From NCBI GenBank assembly GCA_016703325.1, contig JADJCH010000022.1, positions 23,712 to 87,711 on the forward strand: DNA of 64,000 bases, given 5' to 3'. Below the pieces are notes generated by a model. That model made no database searches, was not told where the DNA came from, and worked only from the letters and a program-made list of their open reading frames with translations. The DNA is from Burkholderiales bacterium. GTDB lineage: Bacteria > Pseudomonadota > Gammaproteobacteria > Burkholderiales > Burkholderiaceae_C. How positions within the stretch are numbered: position 1 is the first letter of the stretch; each line of letters starts with the position of its first letter. Below, in pieces: positions 8,853 through 17,496 of the stretch. Made by a program: the position numbers and the translations under genes.

Positions 8853-9250
8853 GTGGGATTGCGGGGGAGCAAGGGGACGAATCGGGCCCGTTCAACGATC
8901 ACAGAGCCTCGGCTTTGATTTGGATTAAGGCGCATTTTCTGGAGACCCTCAATGAAAGCACCGTGTGCTGACGTTTTGCCAGCAGGGTGACCCATCCAAC
9001 CCCGGGAGTGGAGGGATAAATCCGCGTCGAATTGCACGTTGTCACCCCCGACGTGACAACGCGCTGTCATGAATCCTCTCTGAAGGCGGGTTCGGACGGG
9101 CCAGTCCGGCGGCACGACGGGAACCCAAACAACCCCTCGCGGCAGGGGCAGCCGACCGCTGCTAGCATTTCTGCGTTAAAGCCATTTGTCGTCCAATCGC
9201 CTGCCCGACCGCCACGGCGGCGACCCCAGGCAGCACCCAAGGTTCCACCG
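8853..9250. other. Non-coding region upstream of folE
   Basis: About 400 bases without a supportable gene lie between two divergent genes. The stretch is less GC-rich around 8910-8960 and contains a 9-bp inverted repeat at 9037-9061. No tRNA or known riboswitch pattern was seen. Confidence 0.6.
9037..9061. promoter_or_regulatory. Inverted repeat upstream of folE-BLUF
   Basis: CGTTGTCAC (9037-9045) and GTGACAACG (9053-9061) form a perfect 9-bp inverted repeat with a 7-base spacer, about 190 bases before the folE start. The symmetry and lack of a T-run suggest a protein-binding operator and not a terminator. The cognate regulator is unknown. Confidence 0.45.
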
Positions 9251-9991
9251 ATGTTCCCTCCCTTGCGCCCAGACGACACCTCGCCTCCCGCGGCTGCCGA
9301 CGATGAAGGTGTGCCTGTCTCCCGGCGCATCCGCGAAAGGATCCAGGCCGCGCAACGCCGCTTTCATGCCAACGACAACATTTCGGAATTCATCGAGCCG
9401 GGCGAACTGGCCCAGCTGCTGGACGAAGTGGAGTCCAAGATGTCGCAGGTGCTGCGCAGCCTGGTGATCGACACCGAAAGTGACCACAACACCCAGGAGA
9501 CGGCCAAACGGGTCGCCAAGATGTACCTGCAGGAGGTGTTTGCGGGCCGCTACCAGCCCCAACCGCCGGTGACCGAGTTTCCGAATGTGGAGCACCTCAA
9601 CGAGCTGATGATCGTCGGGCCGATCACGGTGCGCAGCGCCTGCTCGCACCACCTCTGCCCAATCATCGGCAAGCTCTGGATCGGTGTGATGCCCAACGAG
9701 CATTCGGCATTGATCGGCCTGTCCAAGTACGCCCGGCTGGCCGAATGGATCATGAGCCGCCCCCAGATCCAGGAAGAAGCCGTGACCCAGGTAGCCGATC
9801 TGCTGCTCGACAAGATGCAGCCCGACGGCCTGGCGGTGGTGATGGAAGCGGACCACTTCTGCATGGGATGGCGCGGCGTGCGCGACATGGATTCAAAGAT
9901 GATCAACAGCGTCATGCGCGGTTCGTTCCTGAAGGACGCCAACCTGCGCCGCGAGTTCCTGTCGCTGCTGGGCCAGCGCCGCGGCGGCTGA
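9251..9991 (+). CDS. folE: GTP cyclohydrolase I
   Basis: FolE converts GTP to 7,8-dihydroneopterin triphosphate, the first step of tetrahydrofolate and tetrahydropterin synthesis. The 246-residue protein carries the zinc site as C131-S-H133-H134 and the second cysteine in HFCMGWRGVRD. The GLSKYARLAEW helix matches the canonical GLSKINRIV. The N-terminal 40 residues are a low-complexity extension before the conserved core. The C-terminal half (RDMDSKMINSVMRGSF) differs from the E. coli enzyme and resembles a subtype seen in Burkholderiales. The ATG at 9251 is chosen because upstream in-frame sequence is low-complexity and unlike the family. A BLUF photoreceptor gene follows 56 bases downstream on the same strand. 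Confidence 0.93.
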   Translation: MFPPLRPDDTSPPAAADDEGVPVSRRIRERIQAAQRRFHANDNISEFIEPGELAQLLDEVESKMSQVLRSLVIDTESDHNTQETAKRVAKMYLQEVFAGRYQPQPPVTEFPNVEHLNELMIVGPITVRSACSHHLCPIIGKLWIGVMPNEHSALIGLSKYARLAEWIMSRPQIQEEAVTQVADLLLDKMQPDGLAVVMEADHFCMGWRGVRDMDSKMINSVMRGSFLKDANLRREFLSLLGQRRGG

Positions 9992-10047
9992 CCTGAAGCT
10001 GCACCTCAACTTGAACTTGAACCGCACCGATTTGAAGGACATCCACC

Positions 10048-10473
10048 ATGCTGGTCCGCCTCCTCTACGCCAGCCGCGCCCGCGGTGTGGACGCTGACGC
10101 CATCGACGCCATCCTGGCGCAATGCCGCTCCAAGAACCCTGCCCAGGGCGTGACGGGCATCCTCTGCCACGGGGGTGACATCTTCATGCAGGTGGTCGAG
10201 GGCGGGCGCGAAGCCATCAATCATCTCTACGGGGACATCCTGCGCGATCCGCGCCACGAGCAGGTCACGCTCCTGCACTATGAGGAGATCGCCGAACGGC
10301 GCTTTGCCGGCTGGACCATGGGGTTGGTGAACCTGGAACGGATCAACCCTTCCATCGTGCTCAAGTTCAGCGAGAAGCCGGTGCTGGATCCCTTCAGCGT
10401 CTCCGGCCGCGCCAGCCTGGCCCTGCTGGAAGAGCTCATCGCCACCGCCTCCATCATCGGTCGGGCGGGCTGA
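10048..10473 (+). CDS. BLUF-domain blue-light sensor protein
   Basis: Cytoplasmic FAD-binding photoreceptor of 141 residues, essentially a stand-alone BLUF domain with a 45-residue C-terminal tail. The photocycle residues are all present: Y7 (LLYASRA), N30 (SKNPAQGVTG), Q48 (FMQVVEG), W89 and M91 (AGWTMG). Their spacing matches the Tyr/Asn/Gln/Trp/Met set of AppA and BlrB. There is no attached output domain, so it must signal through a partner protein. It lies 56 bases after folE on the same strand with a purine-rich ribosome site (GAAGGACA), suggesting one transcript. Confidence 0.92.
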   Translation: MLVRLLYASRARGVDADAIDAILAQCRSKNPAQGVTGILCHGGDIFMQVVEGGREAINHLYGDILRDPRHEQVTLLHYEEIAERRFAGWTMGLVNLERINPSIVLKFSEKPVLDPFSVSGRASLALLEELIATASIIGRAG

Positions 10474-10618
10474 ATCCACGGGGGGTTCAGGCCGCACTGC
10501 GAGGGAGGTGATCGAGGGCAAGGGGAGTGCCTTGCGCAGCCCATAGAATCCGGTCGCCTTGCCCAGGCTTGCCCTTCCTCACCGCCCCACAGACCGTCGG
10601 CGCCGCCACGGTTGCGCC

Positions 10619-11092
10619 ATGGTCCAGAGCTCCGACGCGACTTCCTTTGTCAACGCCCAGCCGGGACACTACATCCGCCGGCTGCAGCAGGTGGCCGTGG
10701 CCCTGTTCATGGAGGAAACCGCGGAATTCGGCATCACCCCGGTGCAGTTCGCCACGCTGATGACCGCCCACGAGCATCCGGGGCTCGACCAGCGCAGCCT
10801 GGCTGCGCGCATCAGCTTCGATACCTCCACCATCGGTGGCGTGATCGACCGGCTCGAAAAGCGCGGACTGATCCTGCGCAACGCAGCCCCTCACGACCGC
10901 CGACTGCGCCTGCTCACCGTCACGGAAGAAGGTGAACGCCTGCTCGAACAGGCGCTGCCGCGTGTGCGTGCGGCGCAGCAGCGCGTCCTCGCACCACTGG
11001 CGCAGGCCGAACAACAGGACTTCCTGCAGCAGATGCAGCGGGTTGTTGAAGCACACCACGACCACGTCCAGGGTGAGCGCGACGGCGACTGA
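10619..11092 (+). CDS. MarR-family transcriptional regulator
   Basis: Winged-helix regulator of 157 residues. After an N-terminal dimerisation helix (GHYIRRLQQVAVALFMEE) comes the DNA-binding core: FATLMTAHEHPGLDQRSLAARI, the recognition helix region DTSTIGGVIDRLEKRGLI, and the wing RNAAPHDRRLRLLTVTEEG. All are typical of MarR proteins that respond to small aromatic ligands. The ATG at 10619 fits the family's usual N-terminus. It overlaps the downstream DUF429 gene by 20 bases, so the two are probably one operon. The regulated gene is not obvious. Confidence 0.88.
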   Translation: MVQSSDATSFVNAQPGHYIRRLQQVAVALFMEETAEFGITPVQFATLMTAHEHPGLDQRSLAARISFDTSTIGGVIDRLEKRGLILRNAAPHDRRLRLLTVTEEGERLLEQALPRVRAAQQRVLAPLAQAEQQDFLQQMQRVVEAHHDHVQGERDGD

Positions 11093-11900
11093 CCCGCAGC
11101 TGCGCGGCATCGACTTCAGCAGCCGCCCCAGCCAACGCAAGCCCATCGTCGTCGCGCTGGGCCGGCAGCACTCGACCGACACGGTGCAACTCACCTCGCT
11201 GCGCCGCCTGCCGACGACCGAGTCCTTCCTGGACTGCCTGCTGGAGCCGGGGCCCTGGGTGGCAGGCTGCGACTTTCCCTTTGGCCTGCCCCGCGAGCTG
11301 GTCCTGCAGCTGGGCTGGCCCCTGCGCTGGCGCGAACTGATCGACCACTACGCCACACTGGAGCGCAGCGCGATCCGCGCCACCTTCGCCGCCTTCTGTG
11401 CAGCGCGCCCCGTCGGCGGCAAGTTCGCACACCGGGCCTGCGACGGACCGGCCGGAGCGTCGCCATCGATGAAGTGGGTCAACCCACCGGTGGCCTACAT
11501 GCTGCACGCGGGGGTTCCGGCCCTGTTGGCCGCCGGATGCGACCTGCCCGGCCTGCACCCCGGGGACCGCCAGCGTCAGGCGCTGGAAGCCTACCCCGGT
11601 CTGCTGGCGCGGGAGGTGCTGGGCCGCCAGTCCTACAAGAGCGACGATCCGAAGCGGCAGGACGCAGCTCGCGCAGCGGCGCGCCGGCAGCTGTTGGAAG
11701 CACTGGAGGTTGGACGCACCCGGCTTGGATTGCGGCTGACCGCCCCGCCGGCGCTGCGCGAAGAATTGCTGGAAGACGGCAGCGGCGATTGCCTGGACGC
11801 CACCCTCTGCCTGCTGCAGGTGGCCTGGGGTCTGCGGCAGCCGCGCTGGGGCTGGCCGGCCGATGTCGATGTCCTGGAGGGCTGGATCCTCAGCGCCTGA
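11073..11900 (+). CDS. DUF429 domain protein
   Basis: A 275-residue cytoplasmic protein of the DUF429 family, a predicted RNase H-fold nuclease-like group with unproven activity. The N-terminus LRGIDFSSRPSQRKPIVVALG shows the conserved acidic D in a beta-strand (GIDFSS), and GPWVAGCDFPFGLPREL carries the second conserved Asp (CDFPFG). The C-terminal DCLDATLCLLQVAW segment supplies further conserved acids. I chose the GTG at 11073 because conserved sequence begins there and upstream in-frame residues are basic low-complexity translation of the MarR gene. It is translationally coupled to the MarR gene. Confidence 0.82.
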   Translation: MSATATDPQLRGIDFSSRPSQRKPIVVALGRQHSTDTVQLTSLRRLPTTESFLDCLLEPGPWVAGCDFPFGLPRELVLQLGWPLRWRELIDHYATLERSAIRATFAAFCAARPVGGKFAHRACDGPAGASPSMKWVNPPVAYMLHAGVPALLAAGCDLPGLHPGDRQRQALEAYPGLLAREVLGRQSYKSDDPKRQDAARAAARRQLLEALEVGRTRLGLRLTAPPALREELLEDGSGDCLDATLCLLQVAWGLRQPRWGWPADVDVLEGWILSA

Positions 11901-12027
11901 ATCGCGGTGCGGGCCACGGAGGTGTCCGGGAGAATCCCCGGACGGGTCGTACCGTACCGGTCCCGATTTCAGCGGCCAGACGCGCTCGCCGATATCCTGC
12001 AATCCGTGCTTTGCCCCTCGACCGAAC

Positions 12028-12684
12028 ATGCCGACCTCTGCTCCCTCCCAAGCTGGCGCGGCCGCGCTGATCCCCTTGCCTGCGGTGGTATGGACCGCCC
12101 TGCTGTTGTGCGGCTGCGCGCTGCCGGAGCTGCCGGGGCCGCTCGCTCAAGGCGGTCCTGCCGCCGCAGTCTCCACGCCCGCGGGCCTGCCCTGCAGCGC
12201 ACCCGACTTCCCGCAGCAGGTGCTGGTCAAGCTCAATGCCTACCGTGCGGCCGGGGCCCGCTGCGGCCTGGCCGGCCACTACAGCGGCAGCGCCCCGCTG
12301 GCCTGGAGCGAGCCGCTGGCACGCGCCGCCGCCCTGCACAGCCAGGACCTGGCGCAGCGCCAACTGCTCGACCACCGGGGATCGGACGGCAGCAGCCTGA
12401 CCCAGCGACTCGACATCCAGGGCTACCGCTGGAGCGTGGCGGCCGAAAACGTCGCGGCCGGCCAGCCCGATCTCACCCAGGTACTGGCCGCCTGGATGGG
12501 CAGCCCCCCCCATTGCGCCAACCTGCTGGCCCCGATGCACCGCGATGTAGGGCTGGCCTGTCGTCGCGCGGGCGACGGACAGGTCTACTGGACCGCGGTG
12601 GTGGCGCAGCCCCAACCCACGGCTGCACCTGCGGCCTCCGCCAGCGCGGCCCCACCGGCGACACCCCGACCTGCCGTGCACTGA
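12028..12684 (+). CDS. CAP/SCP-superfamily secreted lipoprotein
   Basis: A 218-residue exported protein. The N-terminus has a hydrophobic segment ending in a lipobox-like LLLCGC, so it is likely a lipoprotein. The CAP (cysteine-rich secretory/YkwD-like) domain spans about 60-200: LVKLNAYRAAGARCGL, LAWSEPLARAAALHSQDLA, DHRGSDGSSLTQRL, AAENVAAGQPD and NLLAPMHRDVGLAC. The cysteines in ARCGL and PHCANLL probably form disulfides, as in related bacterial proteins. Bacterial CAP proteins are extracytoplasmic and of mostly unknown function. The start at ATG 12028 gives a proper signal sequence; the open frame extends upstream without one. The C-terminal 20 residues are Ala/Pro-rich. Confidence 0.85.
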   Translation: MPTSAPSQAGAAALIPLPAVVWTALLLCGCALPELPGPLAQGGPAAAVSTPAGLPCSAPDFPQQVLVKLNAYRAAGARCGLAGHYSGSAPLAWSEPLARAAALHSQDLAQRQLLDHRGSDGSSLTQRLDIQGYRWSVAAENVAAGQPDLTQVLAAWMGSPPHCANLLAPMHRDVGLACRRAGDGQVYWTAVVAQPQPTAAPAASASAAPPATPRPAVH

Positions 12685-12800
12685 GCCACCGCAACAGCAG
12701 GTGCGCAAGACGGCATAGTCGCTGACTCCGACTGTGCCGGCCCGGCGGATTGACGTAACCTTGGCGGCCCCCAGGTCCGCTGCAGTTGCAGCCCGGATCC

Positions 12801-14075
12801 ATGCACGCCACCGCCTCCCAACTCGACGACCACGTTGCCATGTCCCAGGCCTGCGGCGAGCTGCTGTCGCTGGCCCTGATGGACACGCGCAATCGCAGCC
12901 TGAACCTGTACCAGCGGGTGCAGGACGCCTTGCAGTCCCGCGACCCGGTACCCACTGCGCAGTGGCAGGCGCTGTGCCAGGCCTGCGATTGCCCTGCCCC
13001 CACCCTGTGGCTCGGTCGGCTGGGCTGGTTTCATGAGGCCTGGATCTCGCGCAACGTGCAGCGCCGTCGCGGCCGCGCAGCGGATCCGTCGGCCCCCCGG
13101 CTTGCCTCCATCGACCCCCTGGCCGACGCCCGCTGGGACCCGGCTATGGCCAGTGCGCAAGGCCTGCCTGCCGAAGCCACACCGGCGGACTCGGTCGTGC
13201 GGCAGTACCTGGTGGATGGGTTGGAGGTCACCCTGGACCTGCTGCACCACCACCCGCAGGACGATGACAGCCTTTACTTCTTTCGCCTCGCCCTGTTCCA
13301 TGAGGATGAACAGTCCGAACGCCTGCTCGACCTGGCCCAGGCGCTGCAGTTGCCATTGCCGGAGCTGACCTCGCCGCCCTTGCTGCCTCAGCCCCGGCAG
13401 GCGCTGCTGCCCCCCGGACGCCACCGCCTGGGCTGGCCAGCGGGTCAGTCCGGTTTCTGTGAAGAGGTCGACCTCGGGAGTGGCTGGGACCGCCTTCCGG
13501 GCTGCGACATCGACCTCCAGCCGGTCAGCTGGCAGCAATTCATCGAGTTCATCCAGGATGGGGGATATGACGACCCACAGTGGTGGAGCGCCGCCGGGTG
13601 GTCCTGGCGCCAGACAAAGGCGCAGGGGCTGCCGCAGGGCGTCGAATCCGCTCCAGGTGCGCTGATCCTGCGACGGGGAGGCCGCCGTGTGCGGGCAGCC
13701 CTGCAGGAAGCAGCGCAGCAGTTGACCCGCCATGAAGCGGAAGCCTGGTGCCGCTGGGCCGGCCGGCGCCTGCCTACCGAAGCGGAATGGGAAGCCGCAG
13801 CCCTGCGCTTCGGCGCCCAGGGTTGGTGCTGGGGCCTGGTCTGGGAATGGACGCTCGACCGGCTGCAACCGCGGCCAGAGCTCGCCCTCGGAAACCAGCC
13901 ACAGGCCGTGCCGCCGGGTCATCCGCAGCACCTGGGCGATGCGATCGGGCGCCATGGGGTGCTCAAGGGCGCCAGTGACCTCACCCGCCGTCGCCTGGTG
14001 CATCTGCGCAAGCGCAGTCACGCCCTGCCCGGCACCGACCGGCGACGCAGCGGCTTTCGCAGTTGCAGCTTGTGA
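12801..14075 (+). CDS. EgtB/SenA-like sulfoxide/selenoxide synthase homologue with altered iron site
   Basis: A 424-residue protein with a DinB-like N-terminal half and a C-terminal FGE/SUMF1-type domain, the architecture of EgtB (ergothioneine) and SenA (selenoneine) synthases. The FGE part shows QPVSWQQFIEFIQDGGYDD, HEAEAWCRWAGRRLPTEAEW, LVWEWTLDRL and GFRSCSL. The N-terminal half keeps the family frame LW.G..GWFHEAWISRN and LALFHEDEQSE, but the expected ligand positions read R73 (normally His), H167 and Q171 (second His of HxxxH). Two of three iron ligands therefore appear lost. It is either inactive, altered in metal use, or regulatory. No egtD-like methyltransferase or senB gene is adjacent. 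ATG 12801 is preferred over TTG 12786. Confidence 0.75.
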   Translation: MHATASQLDDHVAMSQACGELLSLALMDTRNRSLNLYQRVQDALQSRDPVPTAQWQALCQACDCPAPTLWLGRLGWFHEAWISRNVQRRRGRAADPSAPRLASIDPLADARWDPAMASAQGLPAEATPADSVVRQYLVDGLEVTLDLLHHHPQDDDSLYFFRLALFHEDEQSERLLDLAQALQLPLPELTSPPLLPQPRQALLPPGRHRLGWPAGQSGFCEEVDLGSGWDRLPGCDIDLQPVSWQQFIEFIQDGGYDDPQWWSAAGWSWRQTKAQGLPQGVESAPGALILRRGGRRVRAALQEAAQQLTRHEAEAWCRWAGRRLPTEAEWEAAALRFGAQGWCWGLVWEWTLDRLQPRPELALGNQPQAVPPGHPQHLGDAIGRHGVLKGASDLTRRRLVHLRKRSHALPGTDRRRSGFRSCSL

Positions 14076-14297
14076 CGGCGCGCTCTCGGCTGTCACTCTT
14101 TTGAGCAGTTGGGAGGAGAGTCGATCGACACAGATCAAGACCACGGTTGCTGCGCAGCGAATTGACCACACCCGGGAGGGTAGATACCGACTGGTCTGGG
14201 CGACCCTGTGGGCGACAACATCACGACCTGTATCACCTGCCAGGTCGGTCTCCGCCGGCCTCGCAGCAGCAGTCACCCGTTGCCTGAAATCCCGTCC

Positions 14298-16553
14298 ATG
14301 TCCGCTGTTGTTCACCGCTGCCTGCCTTCCGACCCCACCTCCTGCTCTTGCGGGCCGCGCCTGCGCCGCCTCGCCGTCGCGCTGACCCGCGGCGGTTGCC
14401 TGGGCCTCGTCGCGGGTTCCGCTGCCCTGGCCTGGCCGGCGCTGTCACTCGCACAGCAGAGCCCGACGGCCGAGAACAGCCTGGAGCCGGTGGTGATCTC
14501 AGGCTCCACCCGGGAGCGCCGTGTCATGGAGGTGCCCTACGCCATCGGTGTGGTGGGCGAGACGGCCATCCGCAGCGCCGGGCCGATGATCAACCTCTCC
14601 GAAGCCATGGCCCAGGTGCCCGGCGTGCTGGTGGCCAACCGCAACAACTACGCGCAGGACCTGCAGATCAGCTCCCGCGGTTTTGGTGCCCGCGCCGGTT
14701 TTGGTGTTCGCGGCCTGCGCATGTACAGCGATGGCATTCCCGCCACCATGCCCGATGGCCAGGGCCAGGTGGGCCACTTCGACCTGGCCAATGCCCAGCG
14801 TGTGGAGGTGCTGCGCGGCCCCTTCTCCGCGCTGTACGGCAACGGCTCCGGTGGCGTGATTGCGCTGTTCACCAAACCCATCACCCAGCGCTCCTTCGAG
14901 GTGGGCGCCGACGCCGGCAGCTCCGGCCTGAGGCAGCTTCGCGTCGGGGTGCAGGCCCCCATCGGCGAGGGCTTCGAGATCGCCGCCAACGCCTCGGGCA
15001 TGTCGCTGGACGGCTTTCGCCCCCACAGCGAGGCCAGCCGTGATCTGGCCAATGTCCGGCTGGGCTGGCGCGGCGAACGGGACCGGGTCACCCTGATGGC
15101 CAACCGACAGGTGCAGAAGGCCGACGACCCGCTGGGCCTGGAACGCGCCCAGTTTGAACAGGATCCGGACAGCACCACGCCCCAGGCCACCCTCTACGAC
15201 ACCCGCAAGACCATCGAGCAGACCCAGTTCGGCGCCCAGTGGACCCACCGCTTCGGCGCTGCCGGTCAGGATTGGGGTCTGTCCCAGAGCCAGCTGGCCG
15301 CCTACACCGGGCAGCGCCAGGTGGCGCAGTACCTGGCCATTCCCGCCGGCACCCAGAACGGGGCGCGGCACGGCGGCGGTCTGGTCGATTTCAGCCGCGA
15401 CTACGCCGGCCTGGAGGGTCGACTGCTTTGGCGCCTCGGCGAGGAACTGGATCTGGTGACCGGACTGAACGTCGAGCAGCAGCGCGACGACCGTCAGGGC
15501 TACCTCAGCTTCACGGGAACCGTCGCCGCGCCGACCTACGGTGTCAAGGGGGATCCCAAGCGCGACGAAATCAACCGCGCCGAGACCCGCGAGGGCTTCG
15601 TGCAGGCCGACTGGCGCTTCACACCCGGCTGGCAGGCCACCTTGGGTGTTCGCAGTGGCCAGGTGACCCTCAGCAGCCAGGACCACTACCTGTCCAACGG
15701 CAACGATTCCGGAGAGCGCGACTTCACCTACACCAACCCGGTGGCCGGGCTGCGCTGGACGCTGTCGCCCCAGCTGACCCTGCACGCGGCCGCGGCTCGC
15801 GGCTACGAGACGCCGACCCTGGGTGAACTCGCCTACCCCGCCAGCACCGCCGCGGTGGGGTTCAACACCGACCTGCAGGCGCAGACCAGCCGACAGTTCG
15901 AGCTGGGCGCCAAGTGGCGCGACGGCGGCCTGGCCATCGACGCGGCGGTGTTCGACATCCGCACCGACGACGAGATCGCCATCGCCTTCAACGCCGGTGG
16001 TCGGGCGTCGTACCAGAACGTCGGCCGCACCCATCGCTATGGTGCGGAGGCCTCCACGAGCTGGCGCGTCAGCCCCACCTGGCGTGCCCTGATGACTGTC
16101 ACGCTGCTGCACGCCAGCTACGAAGACAGCTTCCAGACCTGCAGCGGCATTCCCTGCAACCCGGGGGCTACCCCACCCCAGAACGTTACGGCCGCCCCGG
16201 CGGGCAACCGCATCGCCGGCACCCAGGCGGCGGGCGCCTACGCGGAGCTGGCGTGGACCACCGCCTGGAGCCGCGATGGCGAGCTGGCGCTGGAATGGCG
16301 CGCCCAGGGTCGCACGGCGGTCAACGACCTCAACGCCGACTTTGCGCCGGGCTGGGGCATTGCCAACCTGCGCTACAAGCAACGCTTCGAGCTCGATGCC
16401 GAAGGTGCGCTGGAGCTGCTCGCCCGTCTGGACAACCTCAGCGACCGCCGCTACGTCGGCAGCGTGATCGTCGGGGACGCAAACAAGCGCTACTTCGAGC
16501 CGGCGGCCGGCCGCAACTGGCTGCTGTCGGCACGCTACCTGCGCCGGTTCTGA
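14298..16553 (+). CDS. TonB-dependent outer-membrane receptor, PqqU/YncD-like
   Basis: A 751-residue outer-membrane active transporter: signal peptide, plug domain and 22-strand barrel ending in an aromatic residue (SARYLRRF). The plug region (ANRNNYAQDLQISSRGFG, DGIPATMPDGQGQ, EVLRGPFSALYGNGSGGV) closely resembles E. coli YncD/PqqU, the receptor for pyrroloquinoline quinone. This assignment is supported by the next two genes, both of quinoprotein-associated families. It starts a three-gene same-strand block with 49 bases to the next gene. The ATG at 14298 yields a plausible signal peptide ending near LSLAQQ. The ligand is inferred from similarity and neighbourhood; a siderophore or other cofactor is not excluded. 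Confidence 0.82.
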   Translation: MSAVVHRCLPSDPTSCSCGPRLRRLAVALTRGGCLGLVAGSAALAWPALSLAQQSPTAENSLEPVVISGSTRERRVMEVPYAIGVVGETAIRSAGPMINLSEAMAQVPGVLVANRNNYAQDLQISSRGFGARAGFGVRGLRMYSDGIPATMPDGQGQVGHFDLANAQRVEVLRGPFSALYGNGSGGVIALFTKPITQRSFEVGADAGSSGLRQLRVGVQAPIGEGFEIAANASGMSLDGFRPHSEASRDLANVRLGWRGERDRVTLMANRQVQKADDPLGLERAQFEQDPDSTTPQATLYDTRKTIEQTQFGAQWTHRFGAAGQDWGLSQSQLAAYTGQRQVAQYLAIPAGTQNGARHGGGLVDFSRDYAGLEGRLLWRLGEELDLVTGLNVEQQRDDRQGYLSFTGTVAAPTYGVKGDPKRDEINRAETREGFVQADWRFTPGWQATLGVRSGQVTLSSQDHYLSNGNDSGERDFTYTNPVAGLRWTLSPQLTLHAAAARGYETPTLGELAYPASTAAVGFNTDLQAQTSRQFELGAKWRDGGLAIDAAVFDIRTDDEIAIAFNAGGRASYQNVGRTHRYGAEASTSWRVSPTWRALMTVTLLHASYEDSFQTCSGIPCNPGATPPQNVTAAPAGNRIAGTQAAGAYAELAWTTAWSRDGELALEWRAQGRTAVNDLNADFAPGWGIANLRYKQRFELDAEGALELLARLDNLSDRRYVGSVIVGDANKRYFEPAAGRNWLLSARYLRRF

Positions 16554-16602
16554 TTCTGACTCAGGCTTTGCCGGAACCCATCCAGCCCACCCGGGAGACA
16601 CG

Positions 16603-17496
16603 ATGCCATCTGCCCAGCTGAAATCCACTTGTCGGGCCACCTTGTCCTGCATCGCTGCAGTGCTGCTGTGCTCGTGGACTGCGCCAGTCAGTGCAGCGGG
16701 TGATGTCAAACCCGTCCGGAAGACTTCAAAACCTGCGCCCTCCGCTGCGGCTGAGGACCCCTACGAAGGCGATCCGTTCAAGTCACTGCCCTGGGGTGAC
16801 ATGCGCCGCGAGTACCTGGGTGGCGAGCGGGCGGTGTTCGACGAGCGGGTCACGGTGCGCGGCCCGGCCTTTGCCGAGGACCCGATGAACGTGCCGGTCA
16901 CCGTGTCGGTGGTCGGCCTGAAGGACATCGAGCGCATCGTGGTGCTGGTGGACCGCAACCCCATCCGCCGCGTGCTGGAGTACCAGCCGATGACCGCCTT
17001 GCCCGCGGTGTCCTTCCGCTTCAAGCTCGAGCAGGCCAGCCCGGTGCGTGCAGCTGTGCGCACCCGCGATGGCCTCTGGCATGTCGGCGGCACCTGGGTG
17101 GATTCGGCCGGCGGAGGCTGCACCGTGAGCGGCGCCACCCGCAAGGACGGCAGCTGGACGCAGACGCTCGGCCAGGTCAGCGCCAGACTGTTCGAATCCA
17201 GTCCGGCGACCACCGAAGCCAGCCCAGTACCTGGAGGGGGAGCGGGAGCGGCACGCCTGCGCCTGCGGGTGATGCATCCGATGGACACCGGCCTGGTGGG
17301 CGGCATCCCCGCGTTCTACATCAGCCGGCTGAGTGTGCGCGACGCCGCTGACCGGGAGCTGTTGCGCCTGTCCACCTACGAACCGGTGAGCGAGAACCCG
17401 GTATTCTCCTTCGACTTTCCTGACCGGCTGGCGGGCGGACTGCGCATCGTCGGCACGGACAACAACGGCAACCGCATCGACGCGAGGCTGGAGTGA
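16603..17496 (+). CDS. Quinoprotein-associated SoxYZ-like carrier protein
   Basis: A 297-residue exported protein with a signal peptide (CIAAVLLCSWTAPVSAAG) and two immunoglobulin-like halves that correspond to fused SoxY and SoxZ. The SoxY half ends with the carrier motif GGGC, with C173 as the likely attachment cysteine. The SoxZ half begins near LRLRVMHPMDTGL and includes PAFYISRLSV and NPVFSFDFPD. Fused SoxYZ-like proteins of this type occur beside PQQ-dependent dehydrogenases and are thought to relay between quinoproteins and other periplasmic partners. The stop overlaps the next gene's GTG start by 4 bases. Confidence 0.87.
   Translation: MPSAQLKSTCRATLSCIAAVLLCSWTAPVSAAGDVKPVRKTSKPAPSAAAEDPYEGDPFKSLPWGDMRREYLGGERAVFDERVTVRGPAFAEDPMNVPVTVSVVGLKDIERIVVLVDRNPIRRVLEYQPMTALPAVSFRFKLEQASPVRAAVRTRDGLWHVGGTWVDSAGGGCTVSGATRKDGSWTQTLGQVSARLFESSPATTEASPVPGGGAGAARLRLRVMHPMDTGLVGGIPAFYISRLSVRDAADRELLRLSTYEPVSENPVFSFDFPDRLAGGLRIVGTDNNGNRIDARLE

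Noticed and set aside
14076..14297. Possible cobalamin or other riboswitch before the TonB receptor
   Set aside because: No B12-box or other conserved riboswitch segments were found; only a short GTCGATCGAC palindrome at 14120-14129.
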